Counted from the first letter of the stretch, positions 24,827-33,658 are shown. The stretch is 64,000 nt of DNA from Enemella evansiae (GCF_002250705.1 NZ_NMVP01000004.1:1-64000), one strand, 5' to 3'. Made by a program: numbers and translations. The notes: generated by a model from the letters alone, not told the origin.

Positions 24827-25798
24827 ATGGACATTCTCGTACTGGGCGGCACCGCCTTCCTCGGGCGGGTGATCGCCGAAGAGGCGCTTGCGCGCGGGCA
24901 TGCGGTGACCTGTCTCGCCCGCGGCTCGGCCGAGCCACCGCAGGGCACCCGCTTCGTGCGCGCCGACCGGGAGGAGCCGGACGGTCTCGCCGGCGTACGG
25001 GATCAGGTCTGGGACGCCGTCATCGACGTCACCAGGCAACCCGGCCAGGCCCGCCGCGCGGTGACCGAGCTGACCACCCGGCACTGGGTATTCGTCTCCT
25101 CGGCCAATGTGTACGCCGAGCTCGGACGGCTCGACCAGCCCGAGGACGCTCCACTGCGGCCACCGCTCACCGAGGACACCATGGCATCGATGGAGCAGTA
25201 CGGTGAAGCCAAGGTTGCCTGCGAGAATGCCTATCTGGCAACGGATTCCGCGATCATCGTGCGGGCTGGGCTGATCGGCGGTCCGGGGGACTGGTCCGCG
25301 CGATCCGGTTACTGGCCGTGGCGGTTCGCACACCCGAGTGGTCCCGACGTCGCCGTGCCCGACGATCCGCAAGCCCCCTGTGCCCTGATCGACGTCCGTG
25401 ACCTCGCAGCCTGGCTGGTGCACTGTGCCGAACACCGGATCAGCGGCATCCGCAACGCCACCGGCCCCACCATCACCCTGGCCGAGCTGCTCGACACCGC
25501 AGCCGAGGTCGCGGGCAGCACGCTACCCCGGTTGCGCGTACCGCCCGATCGGCTCGGCGAGCTCGGGCTGCGGGCCTGGATGGGGCCGGCCTCGTTCCCG
25601 CTCTGGGTCGACGACCCGGCCCTGCGCGGCTTCTCCACCCTGGACAGCGATCGAGCCATCGCCGACGGTCTGAAACCTCGCCCGCTCGCCGCGACCCTGG
25701 CCGCGGCCCTGGCGTACGAGAACGGCCGCGATCCCGCCGATCGGCCCGCCGGTCTCACCGACGCCGACGAGCTGCGGGTGCGGGGGATGCTGAGCTAG
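24827..25798 (+). CDS. NAD-dependent epimerase/dehydratase-family protein
   Basis: A 323-residue Rossmann-fold protein of the extended SDR type. It starts MDILVLGGTAFLGR (nucleotide-binding GGTAFLG) and has VFVSSANVYAELG, but the expected YxxxK is represented by QYGEAKVACE, with Tyr and Lys at the proper spacing. The rest (PDDPQAPCALIDVRDLAAWLV) follows the reductase/epimerase pattern. The substrate is unknown; several actinobacterial homologues are annotated as isoflavone-reductase-like or epimerases. It is monocistronic. Confidence 0.83.
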   Translation: MDILVLGGTAFLGRVIAEEALARGHAVTCLARGSAEPPQGTRFVRADREEPDGLAGVRDQVWDAVIDVTRQPGQARRAVTELTTRHWVFVSSANVYAELGRLDQPEDAPLRPPLTEDTMASMEQYGEAKVACENAYLATDSAIIVRAGLIGGPGDWSARSGYWPWRFAHPSGPDVAVPDDPQAPCALIDVRDLAAWLVHCAEHRISGIRNATGPTITLAELLDTAAEVAGSTLPRLRVPPDRLGELGLRAWMGPASFPLWVDDPALRGFSTLDSDRAIADGLKPRPLAATLAAALAYENGRDPADRPAGLTDADELRVRGMLS

Positions 25799-25867
25799 CT
25801 GTTCTTCTGCTGCGTGCCGGGGCTTGGCTCCGTCTCGTGGTTCCTCCTCGCTCAGCCGGTGTACGGC

Positions 25868-25931
25868 GTTCATCTCGACACGCTCGGCATTGCTCCGCTT
25901 CGCTGCGCATGCCGAGCTACTCGATGAACGT
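25868..25931. repeat. Actinobacterial TCGAG inverted repeat, full copy 3
   Basis: GTTCATCTCGACACGCTCGG ... GCCGAGCTACTCGATGAACG between the epimerase and the convergent TfoX gene. It nearly abuts the TfoX stop. A related fragment (CTCGCTCAGCCGGTG) precedes it at 25846. Confidence 0.85.
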
Positions 25932-25935
25932 GCGG

Positions 25936-26268
25936 TCACTTCGGTGGGAGGGAGCGGCAGTACGCCACCCCGAGGCCCACCCAGCGGTGCAGCTCGGCCT
26001 CGGAGTCGACCACCTGTTGCTCGATGTCCAACCAGCCCGGCATCGCCCGGCCCCGCATCACCATCAGCGCGACACCGTCCTGCTCGGTCAGCTCCGCCGA
26101 GGTCGCCGGATCGACGCGCACCATCAGCTGCCCGGCGCGATTCGCCGCCGCGGCCATGTGTCCATCGACGAGAAACGCCAGCCCGCCGAACATCCGCTTC
26201 TCGCTCACCCCGGACTCGGTGCTCAGCACCGCGCGGATCCGGTCGGCCAGCTCGTCGTCGTAGGTCAT
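25936..26268 (-). CDS. TfoX N-terminal domain protein
   Basis: A 110-residue protein with the TfoX_N pattern: MTYDDELADRIRAVL, SEKRMFGGLAFLVDGHMAA, LMVRVDPAT and MRGRAMPGWL. In gamma-proteobacteria TfoX/Sxy controls competence. Stand-alone TfoX_N proteins in actinobacteria have no established role, and no competence genes are nearby. CATACT on the minus strand lies 7 nt before the ATG, so the mRNA may be leaderless. It is divergent from the hydroxyacyl-CoA dehydrogenase gene, 47 bp away. Confidence 0.85.
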   Translation of the reverse strand: MTYDDELADRIRAVLSTESGVSEKRMFGGLAFLVDGHMAAAANRAGQLMVRVDPATSAELTEQDGVALMVMRGRAMPGWLDIEQQVVDSEAELHRWVGLGVAYCRSLPPK

Positions 26269-26315
26269 GGAGCACAGTATGCGGAATGATGGACCGAACC
26301 GACGAGGAGGATCTC

Positions 26316-27209
26316 ATGCCCGATCAGCCCGACACCGAGCACCGCCTCGACCCGATCGCCGTCGTCGGCGCCGGCCAGATGGGCGCCGGCATCGCCGAGG
26401 TGCTGGCCCGGGCCGGCAATCAGGTACGCCTGGTCGACGCGCGGCCCGGGGTCGCCGACCAGGTCACCGAACGGCTGGCGATCTCCACACTGCGGCCCGC
26501 CGAGATCCTTGCGGAGGCCGTGCTCGGCGCCGGACTGGTCGTCGAGGCGGTCAGCGAGGATCTGCAGGTCAAGGCCGACCTGCTCGGTGAACTGGGCCGG
26601 CTCGCCCCGGCGGCGATCATCGCATCGAACTCGTCCACCTTCGGCCCGAGCGAGCTGGCACCGCATGCCGCCGACCCGGCCCGGCTGGTCGTCGCGCACT
26701 TCTTCTATCCGGCCACCGTGGTACCGCTGATCGAGCTGGTTCCCAGTGAGCACAGCGATCCCGGCGTTCTCGATGCGGTCCAGGACCTGCTCACCGGAGC
26801 CGGCAGGACAGTGGTCCGCCTGCGCCGCGACGTCCCCGGATTCGTCGCGAACCGGTTGCAGGCGGCGCTGCTCCGCGAGGCGATCCACCTGGTCGAAGAG
26901 GGGGTTCTCGACGTGGCGGGGATCGATGAGATCGTCACCGCGTCGATCGGGGTGCGCTGGTCGCTGGCCGGGCCGTTCCGGATCAGCGACCTCGGTGGGC
27001 TGGATGTCTGGGCCGCGGTCTGCGGGCGGCTCTGGCCCGACCTGGGCACCGACACCGTGCCGACCTGGCTGCAGCAGCGGGTCGCCGCCGGTGAGCTGGG
27101 CGCCAAGTCCGGCCGCGGCGCCTACGACCCGGCCGAGCCGGCCGGTGAGGCGTACCTGCGCGGACTGGCGGAGCGGTACGCCGAGTCCGCCGGGCCGGAC
27201 GGTTCCTGA
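26316..27209 (+). CDS. 3-hydroxyacyl-CoA dehydrogenase family protein
   Basis: A 297-residue NAD-dependent enzyme: N-terminal Rossmann domain (VVGAGQMGAGIAEVLARAG, about 13-31), substrate segment SNSSTFGPSEL, catalytic His-Glu region (AHFFYPATVVPLIELVPS) and C-terminal 3HCDH domain ending LGAKSGRGAYD. It oxidises 3-hydroxyacyl-CoA or a related 3-hydroxy acid; no other beta-oxidation gene is adjacent, so the substrate is open. GACGAGGAGG precedes the ATG at 26316. An upstream ATG pair at 26286/26289 is in frame but lacks support. Its 3' end overlaps the convergent DUF418 gene by 88 bp. Confidence 0.87.
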   Translation: MPDQPDTEHRLDPIAVVGAGQMGAGIAEVLARAGNQVRLVDARPGVADQVTERLAISTLRPAEILAEAVLGAGLVVEAVSEDLQVKADLLGELGRLAPAAIIASNSSTFGPSELAPHAADPARLVVAHFFYPATVVPLIELVPSEHSDPGVLDAVQDLLTGAGRTVVRLRRDVPGFVANRLQAALLREAIHLVEEGVLDVAGIDEIVTASIGVRWSLAGPFRISDLGGLDVWAAVCGRLWPDLGTDTVPTWLQQRVAAGELGAKSGRGAYDPAEPAGEAYLRGLAERYAESAGPDGS

Positions 27210-28192
27210 GTCGAGCGGCGCAGCGGCACCATCCGCCACCAGGTCAGGCAGCGCCACAGCCACTCCAGCGGCCCGTAGGCGAACCAGTGCAGCCAGAGCC
27301 GCGATCCGAGGTTCTGCAGCACCAGGATGCCGAGCGCCAGCCAGAGTGCCGATGCCAGGTCGCGGGTCTGGGCGAAGCCGAGCAGCAGCCCGGCCGGTAC
27401 CGCCAGGCAGGAGGCGGTGACGTAGTTGGTGAACGCCATCCGGCCCAGCGGGTCGAAGGCGGCGCGCAACAGGGCCCGCAGCGGCGTACGCCAGGCCAGC
27501 GAGAGCAGCGCGATGTAGAGCAGGGCCAGCACGCCACCGGCAATCCCGCCGGCGTTGCTGAATCGCGGATCACCGGGGTTCGCCCGCTGCCAGGCCAGCG
27601 CCGGGATCGCGACCACGGCCAGCGTCGCGGCGGCGATCGCCACCCAGCGGTCGGCACGCTCCAGTCGGGCCGGTACGCCGACGGTCGCGGCACCCGCACC
27701 GAGCAGCAGCACCCCGGGGATGGTGAGGATCCCACCGCCGGTGACCGCGTACGCCCCGATGGTGCCGACCGCGCCCAGGCCGAGCAGCACCCACCCCGGT
27801 GCCAGCAGCACCACCGGCAGCACGAGCAGGCCGACGGCGGCGTACTCGCGCAGCACCTCACCGGGATAGAGGAACGAGTGCAGCAACCCGAAGCCGAAGA
27901 GGGCGACCAGGCGGCGGACCAGCACCGGCCAGGCCTTCACCCCGCGACGCCGGGCCCCATCGCGGACCAGCACCAGGCTGACGCCGAAGAGCAGCATGAA
28001 GATCGGCACGAAGCGGGTGCTGACCAGGAAGTGCAGCAGCTGCTGGGTGGTGCTGTAGTCACCGACGGGAGCGGGCGGGGCGTCCACGCCGAGCCGCGTC
28101 ATGTCGGGGATGTTCACCAGCAGGATGCCGGCGATCGCGAAGCCGCGGAGGGCGTCGAGGAACCCGAATCGGGTGCTGGTGGTTGCGTTCAT
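27122..28192 (-). CDS. DUF418 family membrane protein
   Basis: A 356-residue membrane protein with about 8-9 transmembrane segments. It opens RFGFLDALRGFAIAGILLVNIPDM, has FVPIFMLLFGVSLVL and LGRMAFTNYVTAS, and closes with LEWLWRCLTWWRMVPLRR, the DUF418/YeiB-type arrangement distantly related to acyltransferase-3 proteins. Function is unknown. The last 30 residues are encoded inside the 3' end of the oppositely oriented dehydrogenase gene and look unconserved (SAYRSASPRRYASP), so the stop may have drifted. The start is leaderless (TAGCGT 7 nt upstream). Confidence 0.85.
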   Translation of the reverse strand: MNATTSTRFGFLDALRGFAIAGILLVNIPDMTRLGVDAPPAPVGDYSTTQQLLHFLVSTRFVPIFMLLFGVSLVLVRDGARRRGVKAWPVLVRRLVALFGFGLLHSFLYPGEVLREYAAVGLLVLPVVLLAPGWVLLGLGAVGTIGAYAVTGGGILTIPGVLLLGAGAATVGVPARLERADRWVAIAAATLAVVAIPALAWQRANPGDPRFSNAGGIAGGVLALLYIALLSLAWRTPLRALLRAAFDPLGRMAFTNYVTASCLAVPAGLLLGFAQTRDLASALWLALGILVLQNLGSRLWLHWFAYGPLEWLWRCLTWWRMVPLRRSTQEPSGPADSAYRSASPRRYASPAGSAGS

Positions 28193-28205
28193 GAGCAGAA
28201 CGCTA
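28193..28205 (-). promoter_or_regulatory. Leaderless promoter of the DUF418 gene
   Basis: On the minus strand TAGCGT (28200-28205) is followed by 7 nt and the ATG at 28192. Confidence 0.5.
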
Positions 28206-28266
28206 GGCGGGCGCGCACCGCGGATCGGCCGTTTTCCGGCCCCGGTCGGTCGCCTCGGAACGAAGA

Positions 28267-28298
28267 TCCACCCAGGGGTGGAGGAACCCCTGGGTGGA
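28267..28298 (-). terminator. Perfect 13-bp hairpin ending the dioxygenase operon
   Basis: TCCACCCAGGGGT pairs perfectly with ACCCCTGGGTGGA across a 6-nt loop, 15 nt after the dioxygenase stop. It separates that operon from the DUF418 promoter. Confidence 0.7.
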
Positions 28299-28312
28299 CG
28301 CCGTCAGTTCGG

Positions 28313-29233
28313 TCACCGGGGGCTGTGCGCACCCACCATCAGGGCGGCCAGATCCTCCGGTGCCAGGAAGGACGGGGGCGGCGGCTGACCCCAGCTGTAG
28401 AGCCCCTGGGCCCCCTCCATCACCTGCGGGTCCCAGATCTCGTCCTCGGGGATCACGTCGAGATCGGAGTAGTACTCGGAGAAGTTCCCGGCGGGATCCT
28501 TGAGATACCAGAAGAAGTTGGACCCGGCATAGTGCCGACCCAGCCCCCAGATGTGCCGCTCCGGGTTGCCCTCCAGCATCGCGGTGGCCCCCCGGCCGAC
28601 ATCGTCGATGTCGTCCACCTGCCAGCTCGAATGATGCAGATAGCTGACCGGGGCGGCGAGCGCCAGGAAGTTGTGGTGGTCGTTGCTGCAGCGCAGGAAC
28701 GCGCCCTTGTCGCCGATGTAGTCGGAGACCTGGAAACCGAGACCGTCGACCAGGAACCGGGTCGTGGCCTGCAGATCGACGGTGCCCGAGACCACGTGCC
28801 CGAGCTTGCGGGGGCGTACCCGATCCTCGCGCACGATGCCCGGCGCGCGGCCGTATCGCTCGATCCGACCCGGCCCGTTGTAGGGGGTCGGCTCGCTCTG
28901 CTGGGAGATCCGCTCGGCCACCTTGATCTTCGCGCGGATGTTGGTGACCGGATCGGTCGAGGTCAGCGTCTCGGGATCGGGCCGCTCGTGCTCGAAACCG
29001 AGCTTGGTCAGCGCGACCGCGATCCGGTCCAGGTCGTCGGGGTCATCGGCGCGTACGCCGAGTTCGACCAGCCGCCGGCGCGGTTCGGAGACGATGTGCA
29101 GCTGCTCGCCACCATCTCTGGTGGAGAAGCGATTCTGCTCACCGCGACCGAGCCCGAACTCCTCGTAGTAGGCGGCCGTCTCCTCGACATTCGGCACGCC
29201 CATCACGATGTGGCTGAGGCCGTGCAGACTCAT
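28313..29233 (-). CDS. Extradiol (catechol 2,3-dioxygenase type) ring-cleavage dioxygenase
   Basis: A 306-residue type-I extradiol dioxygenase with two VOC modules. The catalytic C-terminal module has the expected 2-His-1-carboxylate triad: RKLGHVV (His146), SYLHHSSW (His200 or 201) and FSEYYSD (Glu253). It opens catecholic rings next to the hydroxyls using Fe(II) and oxygen. Its start overlaps the stop of the FAA-hydrolase gene by 4 nt, and such pairs carry out consecutive steps of meta-cleavage of aromatics. The specific aromatic compound is unknown. Confidence 0.88.
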   Translation of the reverse strand: MSLHGLSHIVMGVPNVEETAAYYEEFGLGRGEQNRFSTRDGGEQLHIVSEPRRRLVELGVRADDPDDLDRIAVALTKLGFEHERPDPETLTSTDPVTNIRAKIKVAERISQQSEPTPYNGPGRIERYGRAPGIVREDRVRPRKLGHVVSGTVDLQATTRFLVDGLGFQVSDYIGDKGAFLRCSNDHHNFLALAAPVSYLHHSSWQVDDIDDVGRGATAMLEGNPERHIWGLGRHYAGSNFFWYLKDPAGNFSEYYSDLDVIPEDEIWDPQVMEGAQGLYSWGQPPPPSFLAPEDLAALMVGAHSPR

Positions 29234-30132
29234 GATCCCTCCTTCTTCAGGGTGCGCACCGGCTTGGCGCCACCCTCACCCGAGGCCACGAACTTCTGCC
29301 GCAACTCGCCGATGCCTTCGATGCTGGTCACGAGCTCCTGGCCGGGCTGGATGAACACCTGCGGATCCCGACCCAGACCGACGCCCTCCGGCGTACCGGT
29401 GAAGACCAGATCACCCGGATAGAGAGTGATCACACCGGACAGGCCGGCGATCAGCTGCGGAACGGAATAGATGAGATTGCTGGTCCGGCCCTTCTGCATC
29501 GTCTGGCCGTCCAGTGTGCACTGCAGTTCGAGATCGTCGCGGTTGGGCAGCTCGTCGACGGTCACCAGCCAGGGGCCGGTCGGCGCGAAGCCGGGGAAGG
29601 ACTTGCCCATCCCGAACTGCGGGGCGGGAGTGGAGAACTGGCTCGCGCGATCGGAGATGTCCTGACCGACGGTGACCCCGGCGACGTGATCCCAGGCCTC
29701 GTCCTCGCTGATCGTGCGGCCCTCGGTGCCGCGGCCGATCACCGCGACCAGCTCGACCTCCCAGTCGGTCTGCCCACCCTCGGGAAGGGCGACGGTGGTG
29801 ACCGGGCCGCTCAGGCTGGAGACGAACTTCGGGAAGACCGGCGGCAGCGCGACGGGTGAGTCGAAACCCGACTCGGTGGCGTGCTCGGCGTAGTTGATGC
29901 CGAAGGCGACGATCTGGGTGGGTGCGGGCGAGGGCGCACCGAGCTGCTCGGGCTGCACCTGCTCACCGTCGCCGACCTGGGCGGTGGCCGCCCAGTCGCT
30001 GAACTCCGCCCACACCGGATAGAGATCCGCCGCCGACGGGCCGAATCGGCCGTCGCTGGCCTTCTGCACATCGGTGGCGGTCCCGTCCGGGGCGACCAGG
30101 ACGGCGCGGCCGTTGAGGTTGGCAATTTTCAT
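29230..30132 (-). CDS. Fumarylacetoacetate hydrolase family protein
   Basis: A 300-residue protein with an N-terminal cap (residues 1-60) and an FAH domain: FGINYAEHA, PPVFPKF, DWEVELVAVIGRG, GYTVGQDISDR-like block, LVFTGTPEGVGLGRDP. The Glu/Glu/Asp metal site of the family is present. Enzymes of this family cleave C-C bonds or decarboxylate ring-fission products, as in homoprotocatechuate breakdown. It is the first gene of the operon with the dioxygenase. The ATG at 30132 is preferred, with GGGAGAG upstream. It is divergent from the GntR gene. Confidence 0.87.
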   Translation of the reverse strand: MKIANLNGRAVLVAPDGTATDVQKASDGRFGPSAADLYPVWAEFSDWAATAQVGDGEQVQPEQLGAPSPAPTQIVAFGINYAEHATESGFDSPVALPPVFPKFVSSLSGPVTTVALPEGGQTDWEVELVAVIGRGTEGRTISEDEAWDHVAGVTVGQDISDRASQFSTPAPQFGMGKSFPGFAPTGPWLVTVDELPNRDDLELQCTLDGQTMQKGRTSNLIYSVPQLIAGLSGVITLYPGDLVFTGTPEGVGLGRDPQVFIQPGQELVTSIEGIGELRQKFVASGEGGAKPVRTLKKEGS

Positions 30133-30280
30133 CGTGACATCTCTCCCTCTGTGCCGATTCCGGTCGACACCGACCGGACACTTCTCGAGTACATCAGATC
30201 CTATTCGCAGATACAAGATATTTTCGAAAGTTTCCGGGATCTGCTGATTCTGGGACCGATTTGATTTAGACTCTCCAGTT
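30133..30280. promoter_or_regulatory. AT-richer divergent control region of the aromatic operon
   Basis: These 148 bp are much more AT-rich than their surroundings. CAGATCC (30195-30201) and GGATCTG (30237-30243) form an inverted pair that brackets ATACAAGATATTTTCG. The -10 TAGACT (30267-30272) is 8 nt before the GntR GTG. A GntR operator is expected here. Confidence 0.55.
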
Positions 30281-30967
30281 GTGACGAGTACCGAGCGGGT
30301 CCGCGCCCGAGCCAGCACCGAAGAGGTGCACGACCGATTGCGCGCCGACATCCTGGCCGGAGTCCACCCGCCCGGGAGCCGGCTCAAGTTCGCGCCCCTG
30401 GCAGAACGGTACGCCGCCAGCGTCGGGGTGCTGCGGGAGGCCCTGACCCGGCTCTGTGAGCAGCGGCTGGTCACCAGCGAGCCGCGGATCGGGTTCACCG
30501 TGGCGGCCCTGTCCGATGAGGACCTGCGCGACCTGACCGCGACCCGGATCGAGATCGAATCGGTGGCGGTACGCCTGGCGGTCGCCAGGGGCAGCGTCGA
30601 CTGGGAGTCCGCCCTGGTGGCCGCCCATCACCGCCTGGAACGTACGCCGATGCGTTCGGGTGAGCCGGTGCGGGTCTCCGATGAGTGGGAGACCGCGCAC
30701 GCCGCCTTCCACCGAGCGGTGCTGGCCGGCTGCGGCAGCCCGCGGTTGATGGAGATCACCGACGAGCTGCGGGACAGCGCCGAGCTCTATCGCCGCTGGG
30801 CCGGGGTCCAGGACCAGGAGCGCGACGTGCCGGGTGAACACCGGCGGATCCTGGAAGCGGTGCTGGCCCGGGACGCGAAGGCGGCCAGCCGTGCCCTGGC
30901 CGAGCACTACGAGGGCACCCTGCAGACGCTGCTCGCCCAGGACCGTCCGGACTCGGCGGCCAGCTGA
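30281..30967 (+). CDS. GntR-family (FCD) transcriptional regulator
   Basis: A 228-residue regulator with an N-terminal winged helix (about 15-75; LRADILAGVHPPGSRLKFAPLAERYAASVGVLREALTRLCEQ) and a C-terminal all-helical FCD ligand domain (about 85-220). The divergent, shared intergenic region with the dioxygenase/FAA-hydrolase operon strongly suggests that it represses that operon until an aromatic intermediate is present. The GTG start is set by the leaderless -10. Confidence 0.87.
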   Translation: MTSTERVRARASTEEVHDRLRADILAGVHPPGSRLKFAPLAERYAASVGVLREALTRLCEQRLVTSEPRIGFTVAALSDEDLRDLTATRIEIESVAVRLAVARGSVDWESALVAAHHRLERTPMRSGEPVRVSDEWETAHAAFHRAVLAGCGSPRLMEITDELRDSAELYRRWAGVQDQERDVPGEHRRILEAVLARDAKAASRALAEHYEGTLQTLLAQDRPDSAAS

Positions 30968-30981
30968 CCCCTCACCCAGTT

Positions 30982-31065
30982 CCCGAGCGAGGAACGCAGC
31001 GACGAGTCGAGGGATCAGCCCCGTTTCCCCGAGAGAGGAGCGCAGCGACGAGTCGAGGGATCACC
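30982..31065. repeat. Two tandem 39-bp repeats
   Basis: 30982-31020 and 31027-31065 share CGCAGCGACGAGTCGAGGGA with few differences elsewhere. They resemble the GAGCGAGGAACGCAG fragments found after several other genes, such as 3301-3329. They separate the GntR gene from the convergent UPF0060 gene. Confidence 0.7.
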
Positions 31066-31393
31066 CTCTCGGCGCGTACATGATCACCCCGACCCCGGCC
31101 AGGCAGAACAGGGCGCCGATGATGTCGAACCGGTCCGGGCGGAAGCCGTCCATCGCCATCCCCCACAGCAGCGAACCGATCACGAACACCCCGCCGTAGG
31201 CGGCCAGGATGCGGCCGAAGTGGGCATCGGGCTGCAGGGTGGCGATGAATCCGTAGACGCCGAGCACCAGCACCCCGGAACCGATCCAGATCCAACCCCT
31301 GTGTTCGCGGATGCCCTGCCAGACCAGCCAGGCGCCGCCGATCTCGGCCAGCGCGGCCAGGGCGAAGAGGATCAGGGAGCGGGCGATGATCAT
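31061..31393 (-). CDS. UPF0060 (YnfA-type) small membrane protein
   Basis: A 110-residue protein with four transmembrane helices and the family signatures [54 protein letters not shown] and [10 protein letters not shown]. It is in the drug/metabolite transporter superfamily; function is undefined. Its start lies 111 bp from the helR start in the divergent direction, with the RAE-like site between them. Confidence 0.9.
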   Translation of the reverse strand: MIIARSLILFALAALAEIGGAWLVWQGIREHRGWIWIGSGVLVLGVYGFIATLQPDAHFGRILAAYGGVFVIGSLLWGMAMDGFRPDRFDIIGALFCLAGVGVIMYAPRG

Positions 31394-31440
31394 GCGGTCA
31401 AGTCTCGCAGTCCTCGCATTTCCAAGGTATAGCGGAGCAG

Positions 31441-31459
31441 GGGTCTTGCCGCAAGGCCC
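31441..31459. promoter_or_regulatory. Rifamycin-associated-element-like 19-bp inverted repeat
   Basis: GGGTCTTGCCGCAAGGCCC has 9-bp arms that match at 8 positions around a central C. It lies 45 bp upstream of the helR GTG. From memory, the rifamycin-associated element found before rph and helR genes in actinomycetes is a 19-bp inverted repeat built on this CTTGC/GCAAG core. CACAAT at 31471 could be the -10. Confidence 0.75.
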
Positions 31460-31504
31460 TGGTGAGGGCGCACAATCGATGCCTCACCGACCAGGAGCCT
31501 ACTT

Positions 31505-33658
31505 GTGACCGCTGCCCCCACCCATGTCTTCGATCTGCCGGAACGCCTTGCCCACAAGGCGGATCCGGAACTGACAGCCACCGACGAGCTGCACTTCGCC
31601 GCCCTCGGATCCACCCTCGGCACGCTGACCGACGCACTGACCGATCGCCTCCAGGTCGCCCGTGCCGCACCGGCCCGCGGCGGCACGCAGGCCCTGGAGC
31701 GGGACCAGGAGGTGCACCGGCTGACCGCCCAGCTGCGGTTGCTGCAGCGTTACGGCCTGGACCTCTGCCTGGGCCGGATGACCGCCGCCGACAGCACGGT
31801 GACCTACGTCGGTCGGCTCGGGATGCGCGACCGTGACGGGGCTGTGTTGCTCGTCGACTGGCGTACGCCGGCCGCGGAGCCGTTCTTCGCCGCGACGCAC
31901 GCCGATCCGATGGGTCTGCTCAGCCGCCGTCGGTACCGCTGGTCCGGGGGCCGGATCGCCGACTTCTGGGACGAGGTGTTCACCGCGGAGGGGTTGCGCA
32001 CCGATGCCGCCCTGGATGACCAGTCCGCCTTCGTGGCAAGCCTTTCCGGGCCCCGTTCGGAGCGGATGCGGGACGTGCTGGCGACCATCCAGTCCGACCA
32101 GGACGCGATCATCCGAGCGAGCTCGCGCGGGGCGCTGGTGGTCGACGGCGGACCCGGTACCGGCAAGACCGTGGTCGCCCTGCATCGCACCGCCTTCCTG
32201 CTCTACAGCGACCCGCGGCTCGGCCACCGCCGCGGTGGCGTGCTGTTCATCGGCCCCTCGATTCCCTATCTGGACTACGTTTCCGACGTCCTGCCGAGTC
32301 TGGGTGAGGAGGGAGTGCTGACCTGCACGCTGCGCGAACTGGTCCCCGAAGGGGGCGCGGCGGTGCCGGAGCAGGATCCGGAGGTCGCGCGGTGGAAGTC
32401 CGAGGCGCGGATGGTGGACGCGGTCGAACCGGCCGTCGCGCTGTACGAGGAGCCACCCGGTGAACCGATCGAGGTGGAGACGCCGATCGGCGCTGTCTCG
32501 ATCAGTCGCCGGGACTGGGTGGATGTGTTCGCCGCGGTGGAACCGGGCACCCCGCACAATGAGGCCCGGGCGCAGCTGTGGTCCGCACTCGGCGAGCTCG
32601 CGGCGGACCAGCTGGCGGACGAGTTGGCGGAGGCGGAGGTCGATGCGGCGCGGTTGCCGGCGCTGCTGCGCGCCGACGAGGAGTTGGCCGAGATGGTACG
32701 GACCGCCTGGCCGTTGTTGGAGCCCACCGACCTGATCGCCGACCTGTGGTCGGTACCGGCCTATCTGCGGCGCTGCGCTCCGTGGTTGTCGGCCGACCAG
32801 ATCGCCGGATTGCAGCGCGCCGAGGCGTACGCCTGGACCGATGCCGACCTGCCCCTGCTCGATGCCGCCCGTCGCCGGCTCGGTGACCCGCGGGCCGCCG
32901 CCCGATTGCGCCGGCGGGAGGCGGCGCAGGCAGCCGCACGGGCCGAGATGGATGAGGTGATCCAGCACCTGATCGCCAGCGACCCGACCGAGATGCAGGT
33001 GATGTCGATGCTGCGGGGCCAGGACCTGCGGGGCGCCCTGGATGACGACGAGGTGGTCGCCGAGGACGCACCGGATCGGCTCGCTGGGCCCTTCGCCCAC
33101 GTCGTCGTCGACGAGGCCCAGGAGCTGACCGATGCGCAGTGGCAGCTGGTGCTCGCCCGATGCCCCTCGCGCAGTCTGACCATCGTCGGGGATCGGGCGC
33201 AGGCACGGCACGGTTTCAGCGAGAGCTGGGTCGAACGGCTCACCCGGATCGGCCTCGACCAGATCACCGTCGATTCGCTGACGGTCAACTACCGCACGCC
33301 CGAGGCGGTGATGGCCGAGGCCGAGCCGGTGATCCGGGCGGCCGTGCCGGATGCGAATGTGCCCACATCCATCCGCGACAACGGATTGCCGGTGGTGCAC
33401 GGCGCGGTGGCCGATCGGGATCGCATCCTCGCCGACTGGCTGGCCGCCCACGATGACGGAATCGCCTGCGTGATCGGCGATCCCAGCCATCCGGGTGCGG
33501 ACCGGGTGCGGTCACTCACCCCGGCGACGGCGAAGGGTCTGGAGTTCGACCTGGTCGTGCTCATCCGTCCCGGTGACTTCGGCGACGGTGCGCAGGGCGC
33601 GGTCGACCGATATGTGGCGATGACCCGTGCCACCGGGCAGCTGGTCATCCTGGAGTGA
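31505..33658 (+). CDS. helR: HelR/HelD-type RNA polymerase recycling ATPase
   Basis: A 717-residue SF1-like ATPase without DNA-helicase context. The N-terminus (about 1-100) is predicted helical hairpin, the RNAP secondary-channel arm of HelD proteins. Walker A is GGPGTGKTVVALHR (215-222 core), the Walker B-like VVVDEAQELTD is near 535, and the last motif is YVAMTRATGQL. HelD-like proteins pull stalled RNA polymerase off DNA; the HelR subgroup of actinomycetes also displaces rifamycins and gives resistance. Length and the RAE-like site upstream favour HelR over housekeeping HelD. The GTG start has AGGAG 7 nt upstream. It is monocistronic. Drug resistance here is inferred. Confidence 0.82.
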   Translation: MTAAPTHVFDLPERLAHKADPELTATDELHFAALGSTLGTLTDALTDRLQVARAAPARGGTQALERDQEVHRLTAQLRLLQRYGLDLCLGRMTAADSTVTYVGRLGMRDRDGAVLLVDWRTPAAEPFFAATHADPMGLLSRRRYRWSGGRIADFWDEVFTAEGLRTDAALDDQSAFVASLSGPRSERMRDVLATIQSDQDAIIRASSRGALVVDGGPGTGKTVVALHRTAFLLYSDPRLGHRRGGVLFIGPSIPYLDYVSDVLPSLGEEGVLTCTLRELVPEGGAAVPEQDPEVARWKSEARMVDAVEPAVALYEEPPGEPIEVETPIGAVSISRRDWVDVFAAVEPGTPHNEARAQLWSALGELAADQLADELAEAEVDAARLPALLRADEELAEMVRTAWPLLEPTDLIADLWSVPAYLRRCAPWLSADQIAGLQRAEAYAWTDADLPLLDAARRRLGDPRAAARLRRREAAQAAARAEMDEVIQHLIASDPTEMQVMSMLRGQDLRGALDDDEVVAEDAPDRLAGPFAHVVVDEAQELTDAQWQLVLARCPSRSLTIVGDRAQARHGFSESWVERLTRIGLDQITVDSLTVNYRTPEAVMAEAEPVIRAAVPDANVPTSIRDNGLPVVHGAVADRDRILADWLAAHDDGIACVIGDPSHPGADRVRSLTPATAKGLEFDLVVLIRPGDFGDGAQGAVDRYVAMTRATGQLVILE

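Noticed and set aside
27287..29422. 711-codon plus-strand frame
   Set aside because: Shadow of the DUF418 and dioxygenase genes, which have family motifs.
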